This document shows positions 1 to 8,571 of a DNA stretch of 64,000 nt, one piece after another. The notes below the pieces were generated by a model. It saw only the letters and a program-made list of their open reading frames with translations. It was not told the DNA's origin and searched no databases. The first letter of the stretch is position 1, and each line of letters starts with the position of its first letter. Where the stretch lies: assembly GCA_003194525.1 (NCBI GenBank), contig NBIV01000018.1, positions 434,001-498,000 of the forward strand, given 5' to 3'. The translations under genes were made by a program, and so were the position numbers. The DNA is from Gracilariopsis chorda (taxonomy: Eukaryota; Rhodophyta; Florideophyceae; Gracilariales; Gracilariaceae).

Positions 1-547
1 CTCCACCACCACCTTTCTGTCTCTTCGAAATCACCCTTTCTTCCTTCCTCATATCATGCCAGTAGTAAGCAAAACCATCAGGACCATCCAAGTTGAATTT
101 TTTTTCATCGGAAAACACAACACGGCCCCATTCTCCAAGTGACCACGCATGCCTTTTCCGAGCCCAATTCAAACGGTTTGTTTTGTGAATGTCGGTTAGA
201 GGAGGAGCCTGTTTCACTTTTTTATATTTAAGGTGTTCCTCTGCAGAGAGTATCTGTTGGACTCTACGTTTTGATATAGGCAATTGGAGTGCGACTTTTA
301 GCTGGGATGCAGTTTGTTCGCCCTTCGATGCTTCACGAACCAGCAGTCGTCGAGCTGCTGGGGTTATTTTTCCCTTCTTGTTGGTGGGTTTTTTAGTCCC
401 ATATCCTTTGGTATTGTCTAAGTACCGCTTGACGACATCTCGGCTACGCTTCACTTCACGTGATATGGCGGAAGTTGACCATCCTGTCTTCCTGAATGCT
501 TCAATTTGGCCTTTTTCCTTCTCCGACAAATAAGTGCCGCGTGGCAT
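1..547 (-). CDS. Tc1/mariner transposase, N-terminal part (runs off left edge)
   Basis: Read on the minus strand from an ATG at 547-545 the frame stays open to the window edge (about 182 codons). It starts MPRGTYLSEKEKGQIEAF and has a paired helix-turn-helix region of the Tc1/mariner type (ISREVKRSRDVVKRYL, then ASQLKVALQLPISKRRVQRIL). It then reaches the catalytic core with VVFSDEKKFNLDGPDG, where the Asp of FSDE is the first residue of the DDE/D triad, followed by YYWHD. The remaining catalytic residues lie outside the window. No stop or frameshift is seen in the visible part, so the copy may be young. The family assignment rests on motifs I recognise; the subfamily is not resolved. Confidence 0.9.
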   Translation of the reverse strand, partial: MPRGTYLSEKEKGQIEAFRKTGWSTSAISREVKRSRDVVKRYLDNTKGYGTKKPTNKKGKITPAARRLLVREASKGEQTASQLKVALQLPISKRRVQQILSAEEHLKYKKVKQAPPLTDIHKTNRLNWARKRHAWSLGEWGRVVFSDEKKFNLDGPDGFAYYWHDMRKEERVISKRQKGGGG

Positions 548-664
548 GTTTTTTTTAAAGAAAATGTGGATGGATTGAAAGAAGGAAGTGTGTAGAAAGC
601 AATGGAATGTGTAGAAAGACTACGCTACTAGTAGCACTACTGCAAGATATATATTCTTTATTAT

Positions 665-684
665 GTCGTATAGGGGTTGCGCGG
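665..684 (+). repeat. Inner transposase-binding-like repeat of the Tc1/mariner end
   Basis: GTCGTATAGGGGTTGCGCGG at 665-684 matches the outer terminal motif at 838-861 (GTCGTATAGAGATTTCGCGC) in the same orientation. The match is over the GTCGTATAG core and the GCGC end, with differences between them. The arrangement suggests paired binding sites. Confidence 0.65.
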
Positions 685-1039
685 CTTTTGGTAGCCGTTT
701 TGAATTGAAAGGTTGTTTAACAGTTTGTTTTATTGTTTTTCTATCTCGTTCAGTACTGTTCTATGTAACGAATAGATTAGTAAAAGTTTACACCTCGTGA
801 GACATTACATAAAGCCGTTGCTTTTAAATCGGGGGGTGTCGTATAGAGATTTCGCGCACTGTAGCTCCGGTACATTGGTGGGTTTATATAAGGTTACCTA
901 CGCGACCTTTGGGCTACTTGGGGCTTCCCGGACTCCGGTCCTCCGTTATTGTACGTATTAGCTGACAATGTACGTGTTCCGGCTTTTGGAACTACGGAAA
1001 GAGTACCTAATCGACAACTGTATCTTGGAAGCAATCTTG

Positions 1040-1590
1040 CTTTGAAGCTTGTGTGTGTGTGTGTGTTTATATGAGCTCGTGTCTCTAATTCCAAGACTTC
1101 GGTAGGGGTTACATTGAGAAGAACCCCTTTCTCTCTAGATAAACCAACAGCTTTTCTGGCCATGTCTTTACAAATGATTCGGCGTCAGAGCCCTGCCTCT
1201 CTCGGAGAGGCGGGAGCTCGGGACGCCGGGATGCCGCTCTTCGGCCGCATCTAAGAACGAAATGGTCTACACTATTAAGTATGTTGAGCCCACATCCGAG
1301 CGGACAGAAACATTTCCTGTTGTTGAGAAAAGTGGAGACTGGATGTAGCGTCGGAACGTGACCTGTAAGTATTTGTGACAGGGCAGTATGCGCCCTCCTT
1401 AAGAGTCAATACCTTTGATAGTGGCTCTGGGACTTCGTTTACTGGCTCTGTGCTCGGAAGACGGACGCGGGTTCTCTGTTTCACTTCCAGAAAGTCGATC
1501 TCTTTCCGGAGCTTGAATCGCTATCATCGATGATCCATTGTCACCGTCAACACGAGTGGAATAACAGACGATTAGCATCGTTTCCACCTA
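1040..1590 (-). mobile_element. LINE (non-LTR retrotransposon) 3' fragment, copy A
   Basis: On the minus strand this matches the LINE copy at 53.1-53.8 kb. Shared blocks are the C-terminal coding segment (ESLSNVLTL-like, then the cysteine/histidine tail VDHFVLRC seen in the other copy), the untranslated stretch with AGAAAAGCTGTTGGTTTATC, and the end TTGGAATTAGAGACACGAGC. It finishes in a (CA)n run, seen on the plus strand as GT repeats at about 1052-1067. Only the 3' part is present and the reading frame is broken. It is a 5'-truncated dead copy, as is usual for LINEs. Confidence 0.7.
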
Positions 1591-2486
1591 TGCCTTGCTT
1601 CTGCCGGGATGGAAAAAGGCATGCGTTTCGTTTAGAATATCATCAGACATTCCCGCCTGTTTGAGAGCAGGACAGTGGCGCTTCGAACCGGATTCCACCG
1701 AAAGCGATGCATTTTCTTAGCACAATTCAAACAGCATTTAGTCAATGACAGATCAAAACGCAACAACACGTCAGTCAGTGCGGTGATCTTCTGGCAGAAC
1801 GAAATTTGATTGCGTGCAGCATGAATGCCTTTTTACTGAACAAGTTCACGACAACCAACGGATTCTAATCTCGCTGGTAAATTCGTCCCACCTGAGGAAG
1901 TGGTTAAGGGCTAGCCGGAAGGCTGGTCGCACGACGCTTAAGCTCGTGCAAGCGAGGGTGTATTTCGAGAATATGACGGCGATAGTGCTCAACGAAAACG
2001 GTCGATAAACGTCGACAGGTGTGCTTCGTAGACAAACAGGGTCTTTTTGAAAGAGATACCATAGCGTGCGTTCGGAAACGGAGGCAAGGCGCGCATGCAA
2101 AGAATATCAACAAGTGTCAACAATGCCATCAACCCCCTAACCGCGAGCTACGGCGTAACAATTAGTCAGCATGACGCGGTCCGTTCACATGGCTACTCTC
2201 GACGCTGTATGGCACAAAAGTTTGCATGGCCGGTATTTCGAAGCCAATGCAGTGACACAGAGGAGTCAGTTGTTAAGACTTCTTGTCCGCACTTTTTGTT
2301 TGAGACATGTCAACCCTCCTGTTACAGTACTAGAAGTAAGATCAAGGACAACTTCTTGAACAACTTACAACTAGCGTTGCTCGAGCAGTCTATAAAACGC
2401 TGACCCAACAAAGGTATCAGCCCACCAAGAGCAGGGTGCGCACACAAAAGCCCAGAGATAAGAGAAGACGGCGTTCTGACCAAATG
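1591..2486. other. Intergenic, no gene seen
   Basis: Only short ORFs that overlap in several frames. I see no motif, no repeat shared with the rest of the window, and no RNA gene. Confidence 0.5.
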
Positions 2487-3428
2487 TCACAGCATATGAC
2501 CAGAAGAGGATGAAGAAGCGCTACCAGCCTTCTTCTTGAAGAGCGAACTGATTGCGCTCTTCGACTTTCTAGTCTGTATTTCGATTTGCGCTGCTTTCAG
2601 TTCGGAAATGACTTCATCCCACTCCGGACGGAGCTCTGGGTTGGGGTCCCAACAGCGCGCAATAATAGTCTTGAGACGATCGTTTTTTATCTTCTTTTGC
2701 GACGGTCTGAGATTCTTCTTGACGACATCTCGCGCGACGACGAGAGAAATCTGGTATTCAAACGGGCGTTCATCCATGAAAATCTCATTGCATATTAGTG
2801 CGAAGCTGTACGTATCGGCCTTTTCCGTGTAGCGACTGTGACTGGTAACCTCCGGAGCCATGTAGCGATATGAGCCGGTCTCACCGGTCATCTGTCGGTT
2901 CTGGTCATGATCAATGAAACGACTGAAACCAAAATCAGTCAACATAGGCTCATTATCATCGTCGAGAAGAATATTTGCGGGCTTGATATCGCGATGTATG
3001 ACATCGTTAGAGTGGAGATACTTGAGACCCTCAGCCAAGCCAAGCACGATCTTAAAACGCAAAGCATCACCCTTTCTACGCACCAGGCGCGAGCTATACA
3101 AGGCGTGACCCAATTCACCTCGCTCCGCAAAGCTGGTAACCAGTGCTGCTCCAGGCGGATCCTTTCTGATGTACAAGCCCTTAAAATGAACAATGTTCTT
3201 ATGTCGCATTTTGGACATAATTTGCAACTCATTCTTCACGGAGTTGAAGTCGTTCTTGAGGATGGCGGCGGAGTACACTTTAATAGCGACTTTCTGACCG
3301 TTAAAATGACCTAGAAAGGTTGTACCGGAAGCGCCATCGCCGAGCTTCTTGTCAAACTTGAGGTCAGCTTCATCAATGACAAAGTCACTGCCTTCAAATT
3401 GCTTGGAAAGGTCGAGGAACTTCTGCAT
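2487..3428 (-). CDS. Serine/threonine protein kinase, TKL-like
   Basis: A single kinase domain fills this 313-residue protein. It shows the glycine loop GDGASGTTFLG, the ATP-binding lysine in VAIKVY, the catalytic loop HRDIKPANILL, the DFG motif (LTDFGFSR) and the activation-segment end MAPEV. It ends with the RCWDPNPELRPEW motif, which is typical of tyrosine-kinase-like (TKL/MLK/RAF-type) serine/threonine kinases. All catalytic residues are present, so it should be active. The C-terminus is a short Lys/Ser-rich tail. The ATG at 3428 is chosen because upstream in-frame sequence is a poly-Pro run translated from a C homopolymer and starts from a non-ATG codon. A CAG just upstream of that ATG could be the 3' end of a 5'UTR intron. 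The substrate is unknown. Confidence 0.85.
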   Translation of the reverse strand: MQKFLDLSKQFEGSDFVIDEADLKFDKKLGDGASGTTFLGHFNGQKVAIKVYSAAILKNDFNSVKNELQIMSKMRHKNIVHFKGLYIRKDPPGAALVTSFAERGELGHALYSSRLVRRKGDALRFKIVLGLAEGLKYLHSNDVIHRDIKPANILLDDDNEPMLTDFGFSRFIDHDQNRQMTGETGSYRYMAPEVTSHSRYTEKADTYSFALICNEIFMDERPFEYQISLVVARDVVKKNLRPSQKKIKNDRLKTIIARCWDPNPELRPEWDEVISELKAAQIEIQTRKSKSAISSLFKKKAGSASSSSSGHML

Positions 3429-3458
3429 TGCGCTGCAGCTGTGATTGTAAGCAGCGGG

Positions 3459-3480
3459 GGGGGGGGGGGGGGGAGGGGGG
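3459..3480. repeat. Poly(G)/poly(C) homopolymer upstream of the kinase
   Basis: A run of about 18-22 G (one A near the end) on the plus strand, 30 nt upstream of the kinase start codon. It makes spurious Gly-rich or Pro-rich ORFs in both directions. Length errors from sequencing are likely here. Confidence 0.8.
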
Positions 3481-4044
3481 GTACAAGGATACAAGAGTAT
3501 GGGAAGGTCGAGCACGGGGTGCGGACGGGAAGCTCGTCTCGGGAGACGGCAAGGAAGATGTGCAGATGCAGGCAGTGGCAACGGTGCAGAGGGTGCAGGC
3601 AGGCGTGCAGCGCTGGTGCAGTGGTTGCCGTTATATCGTTTTCTCTCGCGAACTCAAACCCTCTCAAGGAGTTGCCCCGCTGTGGGACCGTCGCGGCGGG
3701 CAAGCAATCTCTTCTGTTAGCTGATCAGGGTGGAAACTGACGATATTTGTCGCGACCGGAACCAGAATGCCGTTTGTTTGCGAAGGGCAAGGTCAAAGAC
3801 GACTCGCAGTGGCACAGCCAACTTCACACTGTAGGTTATCCTTAAGCGTTATTTTTTCCTATCCGAGACGATTATCTACGCGCGAATCTCACGTGATTCG
3901 CGAATCTGCGGCCTCAACAGCCAATCCCCCGTCTTGGCGGGGCTCAGTTCATACAGTATCCGTATGACACGGTACAAAGAGTGTAATACTGTACAATGTG
4001 TACATTGTATGGCTGAAGGGGAGGGCACGACGGTTAGCCTACCC
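3481..4044. other. Intergenic, upstream of the kinase
   Basis: GC-rich 5' flank of the kinase, then AT-rich sequence to the edge of the Harbinger-like element. No gene recognised. Confidence 0.4.
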
Positions 4045-4236
4045 TAAGAGCATCTCCAACGGGAACGACAAACCAGTAGCAAACAAGCAAAACGTGGCCA
4101 ACGTGGTGAGCAATGAATGGCTGTGAGAGTTTTGGATATTTGCTGATTTGCTCCCGTTTTGTTCTAACTCCAACGGCAAGACGGTACAGGTGAGAACTGC
4201 AATTACTGTGGGTGCCAAATAGTGTGGATACCGCTT

Positions 4237-4253
4237 TAGTGTGGCCCACACTA
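4237..4253 (+). repeat. Subterminal palindrome, left end of the pogo-like element
   Basis: TAGTGTGGCCCACACTA, a 17-bp palindrome, 50 bp inside the left terminus. The same motif occurs three times at the right end. Half sites (AGTGTGGG or AGTGTGGA) lie at about 4220 and 4288. Probably transposase-binding sites. Confidence 0.75.
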
Positions 4254-4411
4254 ATTGTTGTGTGAGCATCACGACCCCTCCCCCAAATAGTGTGGGTCTT
4301 CGTCGAATTGCGCGCCAAACCAAGCCAAATCGAAACGCTCAAAAGCAGTGTGTGGGCGTGCTTCATCAGATCCACAAACGACTACCCGCACGTACTCTCG
4401 AGACAAGCAGT

Positions 4412-6043
4412 ATGTCTCTTTACGCCTCACCATTGATGAGCGCTTTCGCTCCAACGTCAGCGTCTAACGCAGAGACCGTGCAGCCAGTTCAACAAGCACC
4501 CACATCACTTCTGCCTCATAACACGCCTACTGTTGGTTCAAACACTGTACAGCAGACAAATGGGAAACGAACTCCACAGATCGTCCTTGCCAATATGCAC
4601 AGGGCCAAGATCGTCAAATGGATGGTTGAAGATGCAACCACAAACGGAGTTACACGAATACATTCCCGCACAGTCCGTCAGTTTCCTGAATACTTTAGAG
4701 GAAGCTACAAAGCCAACCTTCAACGCGCAAGTCGCTACTAGAAAAACAGAGACATATTGTTGGTGGGACATGACCGTATTTAAAAGAACAACAATATTTC
4801 GTTTGTTCGAGCCACTCGAAATGGTCTCAAGAGGCATTATGTCAAGACCGGGAAAGGCCGTGGACGTCAATTAGCCCCATGGGTTGTTGCATTGCAGAGC
4901 GATTTGCTGGAAGAATTCAATAGAATGCGCAAAGCAGGTGTTAAGTTTAATGGTCGATTGCTTCGCCGTTTAGCGCTACATATGATAGCAACCAGCACCA
5001 ATGCAGCCTATCACTCGAACTTGATTGACGAGAAGAGCGACGGATACATAATAGACCGAATCACGGCCAGATGGATACAGTCTTTTATGGAGAGGTCACG
5101 GATCGTAAGTCGTGCGCATTGTGGTAAACTTATGATATCCCCGGCAAAACAAATTCAAATTGAACAAGAAGTTGCGCAACACCTCGGCCAACTTGCGCGA
5201 GAATTTCGTTCTAACTTATTGAAAGAAGAAGATGTCTACAATGCAGACGAAACTCACTTCTGTATAAATATGGATAACCATAAAACCTTGGCTCACGTTG
5301 GAGATACTCATGTGCGGTATGCAGATGTAGTGTCGGGAGATGATGGTATGACGATGATGGTGCTGATATCGGGCGGTCCGCAAGCCAAATTGGAAACACC
5401 GATGTTGATCTTCAAGAATGCTGACAAAAATTACCCGATACGTGGGCTTCCGGATGATGTTCCTGGTGTTGTCTACCGTACCGGCCCCAAAGCATGGATG
5501 GATAAGAGGGTCTTTCTGGAATGGATTCGAGAGAAACGAGTCCTTGGTCCCCTACCGAATGGGCGAAAACGTGTTATATTTGTTGACAATGTCAACACTC
5601 ATTCCATTACCGAAGATGTCAAAAAAGCACTCGCAGATATCAATACGGAATTACGCTTCTTTCCTTGCAATGCGACACACCTTGTTCAGCCAGCTGATAG
5701 TTTTGTAATTCAAAAGCTGAAAACGCATTGGCGTCATAAGTGGGACGATTTCAAGATGACAATGCTAGACCAAGGAATGTGGATGGAAGGCTCACACGCA
5801 TCGGGAAAGTTATCTAATCCTGGGAAAAGGCACTTTTTGAAGCTGACCTCTCATTCAGTACGCGTTGTTAGTGGGCAGAGGGATGCCGATGGAGTTTCAT
5901 ATGCAAGGAAAGCTATGATCAGGTGTGGGTTGGCTTTAAACTTGAACGGTTGTTGGGAGGAGCGGCAGTTGTTCCCGGAGTTGCAGGCTATTATTGCCAA
6001 GTACAGGGACATATTTAAAGGAGCTGAGGTTGGTAGCTCGTGA
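4412..6043 (+). pseudogene. pogo-like DDE_1 transposase, interrupted by two in-frame stops
   Basis: One frame runs from the ATG at 4412 to the stop ending at 6043 (about 543 codons). It is interrupted only by TAG at 4739 and TAA at 4781, so sequence similarity is continuous across them. The N-terminal part has a helix-turn-helix-like stretch (HRAKIVKWMVEDATTNGVTR). The middle reads LLEEFNRMRKAGVKFNGRLL, and the catalytic core follows with YNADETHF (first Asp), VIFVDNVNTHS (second Asp) and HLVQPADSFVIQKLK (third acidic position). The intact half starting at 4892 carries the whole catalytic core. Few breaks and perfect terminal repeats suggest a recent insertion. An alternative is a short intron covering the stop region, but I see no convincing GT-AG pair. 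Confidence 0.8.
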
Positions 6044-6083
6044 GGGAGGCTGTAGGGGGTACATCATTATGGTGACCAAGTAT

Positions 6084-6206
6084 TAGTGTGGTCCACACTA
6101 AAGAAGAGCTGCAGGATTTAGTGTGGGTACCAATATAGTGTGGACCACACTATATGGCGTGATGTCTTGTAAAAAGTGTGCTTCTTAAATAGTGTGGCCC
6201 ACACTA
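6084..6206 (+). repeat. Array of three subterminal palindromes, right end of the pogo-like element
   Basis: TAGTGTGGNCCACACTA occurs at 6084-6100, 6136-6152 and 6190-6206 (spacings 52 and 54 bp), with a half site at about 6119. The centre base varies (T, A, C) while both arms are conserved. The regular spacing is about five helical turns. Confidence 0.8.
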
Positions 6207-6556
6207 ATTGCAGTTCTCACCTGTACCGTGTCTTCAGACATCGTCAACTTTGAGCTTGACGAGGACCTTGATGGGCTGTTACAAGACATCCTCACGAGCT
6301 CAGATAGCGACGAAAACACACGCTATCACGGTGAATCTACCACCAACCGCAGTCGCAATATTGACCGTCAACGAGAGTGCGGCTACGACCGTTTAAATCG
6401 CGACTATCTACCGCACGCGCGGCAGCGCCCCCACAAACGCCACCATCGACAGCACACCCAGCGCAGAGACGGACGCAAGCATCGAAGCGGAGCGTTTGGA
6501 GCAGCTCATTTGTTTTGTAGCGGGGAGCGGAAGGGGGGCGACGTGCAGCCTTAGCC

Positions 6557-6860
6557 TCAGTGGAGTCGAGCAAACCGTGTTTCGATGCGAGAGGACACAT
6601 AGAATGTGCACTTTGTCGTTAATAGTTTAACGTGGTTACGGATGGATTCAGTGGATCGTATTGAACAATTTGCAAGCTTGAACACCTCGTTGTACACTTT
6701 GGCAATCGCGCTGTAGAACATCTTCTTTTTGCGGTCTGTTCCTATTATAAGGTCTTCTGAAGTTTTGATGTAGGCTCTGGCGATTGCAGCGTCTTCTTGA
6801 GGCGTAAAATTTGGACCTCTGGTAAGGGTTACATGTATTCTTCTCTTAATTCGTGTGTTT
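6557..6860 (-). pseudogene. Myb/SANT-like segment of a Harbinger accessory protein
   Basis: The minus-strand frame reads RGPNFTPQEDAAIARAYIKT, then SEDLIIGTDRKKKMFYSAIAKVYNEVF, then RSTESIRNHVKLL. This follows the pattern of the Myb-like DNA-binding protein carried by PIF/Harbinger elements (NFT..ED..IA.AY...SED...GTD.K...F...I...YN, then RS..SIRN). About 100 codons are open and the frame then ends at TGA 6559-6557. No matching start or partner domain is seen, so it is most likely a relic or a fragment of ORF1. Confidence 0.6.
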
Positions 6861-7188
6861 CTGAGACGAACAAGTTGTTTTCGAAGGAAACATGGTGGAA
6901 CCAGAAAGAGTACTGGAACATATTCAGGTTCAATCGATGTACTCTTTTTCGCTTTCTTGGCGCCAGAAGTTGGCTATTGAGCCATTCAGAGCCTGGCACA
7001 AGTGCCTTGGATACTGCTTTGGTATCAGTTTATTGAACAGGTTCGCATTTCCGAACCAAATCGTCCTGGTTTGGTTCGGAAATATGAACCTTTTCAAAAT
7101 TTTGCTCCTGTTTCACAACCGTTGGAGATACAAATGGCAGTAAAATACTTTTTTGCTGTTTTGCTCTTGCCTGTTGGAGATGCTCTAA

Positions 7189-8571
7189 GCAAAGTTAGTT
7201 GCTCTGAGAGAGCCATCAGAAGTTCTAACCCTTATCCATGTGCATATCAACGAGCAAATAGGCGCGTATAGAACTCCGTGTTCGGAGTGATCAACACCGT
7301 CACGTGTGAAACATACCCGTAAAATAAAGCTATAGAAGGGGATGGGCATGTGTTTGTAAACTTCATCTGAATTCTCCACTGGTGTACAGAGCGGAGGCAA
7401 TCTTGACTTGTAAATGTAGTACGTGCGAATAGTTTGTTCACCATTGACAGTAAACTCATATGAAAGTGATGAACATGATGGACTTTCTTTACTTGAATTG
7501 TGCAGATGAAGTATCCCTCAACCGCTGATGCAGTGCGTGCCAACAGTCAGTATTGGAGGATGATTGAAACAGTTGCGGAAGAGGGAAGCGATCATTAGCG
7601 GGGATAATATCCTGCCAAATCCAATACACTGTCCACGGGTGCAGTCCGCTGCAAAAAGTCTGTATGAGAAGCGACTGAGGGGATTGCCGATATGGATTGG
7701 GGAACCCGGACAATATACCGGTGAGAGGAACACAAGGAGCATCGAGAAATGCAATGCGTGGCAACACTGTGATTACAGATACGCTGCCGGTCTTGTATTC
7801 TGCTTGTTTTAGATGTACATGAAGTTGCAACAAGCGCAACTGGTGAGGTCTGCTTGCGATGACGCTGGAGTTACTAGAAGTGCGTGTATGCGATGCGTTT
7901 GCTACGTTTCTAATGCGGTGAGGACATGTGCAAACCGCCCAATGTGCCACCGACTAGTTTGGACCTCGCTCTCCTCGCGCATAGTCAGTAAACGCAGTGA
8001 AGTTTCCGTCGAAGTTTCTCAAAGCATTGTGTACTTGTCTTTAATCGCATCTATCCTTATGCTTTCTACCTTGTCGTTTCCAGTCTGCCGTAACTTTTGC
8101 ACTTAAGATCTCAATATGAGCCAGTCAGGTTGTGATCAGTTCGTCAAGAGCCTCTCTCTCTTTTACGAACACGGATACATTAATTCCTCGTAGCGCGGGG
8201 GTTTGCTAAGAACCCCAACAACCTGTAGTACTTACTCCTATACCGTAGCCACGAACTACAAACCAGCAGCCGTGCTACACTCACTGGGCGACATATGATA
8301 CGAAGAAAGTATTAGGTCCCGTAGGTGTCTTAACCGCCGTCAAGAGTCCTTCCTCTACTTCGACGTTCTGGTTCCCAGCGGCATTTGCTTGACTGCGAAA
8401 GCTTGCTTTCCGAAGCGGAGTCCGTGACAAGTTTTCAGCTTTAAACCAGTTCCACGAGTTATAAACACAACCCGTCCATTTTCATCAGTCCCATTTCCCT
8501 GACCACTCTACCCTTTCAAATACGTTGTAACCCTTTAAACACTCAAATTTGTTAGAAGTCTACGTAAGTCA
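7189..8571. other. Intergenic, 3' side of RPC2
   Basis: About 1.4 kb with only short overlapping ORFs, none with recognisable motifs. It includes the 3' flank of RPC2. Confidence 0.45.

Larger units (their letters stand above)
1..861 (-). mobile_element. Tc1/mariner-type DNA transposon, 5' end and part of transposase gene
   Basis: The element end lies at 861, where the minus strand reads TA then CAGTGCGCGAAATCTCTATA, the usual CAGTG-type terminus next to a TA target site (862-863). A second, similar motif lies inside at 665-684, about 173 bp from the outer one and in the same orientation. This gives an inner and an outer copy of a GTCGTATAG...GCGC motif, as in elements with two transposase-binding sites per terminal repeat (IR/DR type). 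Between the end and the transposase ATG there are about 310 bp of AT-rich leader. The other end is outside the window. Confidence 0.8.
4187..6223 (+). mobile_element. pogo/DDE_1-type DNA transposon inserted in the Harbinger-like element
   Basis: Perfect 19-bp terminal inverted repeats CAGGTGAGAACTGCAATTA start at 4187 and end at 6223. They extend to about 27 bp with two mismatches. TA duplications flank them (4185-4186 and 6224-6225). The element is 2,037 bp and has one transposase gene. Joining the outer flanks restores a near-palindromic target, AAGACGGTACCGTGTCTT. Inside the ends lie four copies of the palindrome TAGTGTGGNCCACACTA (4237, 6084, 6136, 6190) plus half sites. Similar DDE_1 proteins are, to my knowledge, common in oomycetes and other microbial eukaryotes. 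Confidence 0.85.
4048..7185 (-). mobile_element. PIF/Harbinger-like DNA transposon, nonautonomous, split by a pogo-like insertion
   Basis: The ends are GAGCATCTCCAACGGG at 4048-4063 and its inverted match (GAGCATCTCCAACAGG on the minus strand) ending at 7185. They are flanked by a perfect 3-bp duplication TAA (4045-4047 and 7186-7188), the hallmark target site of PIF/Harbinger elements. Without the nested insert the element is about 1.1 kb. It keeps a Myb/SANT-like coding segment on the minus strand but no DDE transposase is seen, so it looks nonautonomous. The GAGCATCTCCAAC terminus resembles those of plant Tourist-like MITEs. Confidence 0.75.

Noticed and set aside
189-533. Plus-strand ORF at the left edge
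   Set aside because: Antisense to the Tc1/mariner transposase, whose motifs are clear on the minus strand.
3399-3740. Gly-rich plus-strand and Pro-rich minus-strand ORFs upstream of the kinase
   Set aside because: Produced by the G/C homopolymer; the kinase itself has a good ATG downstream.
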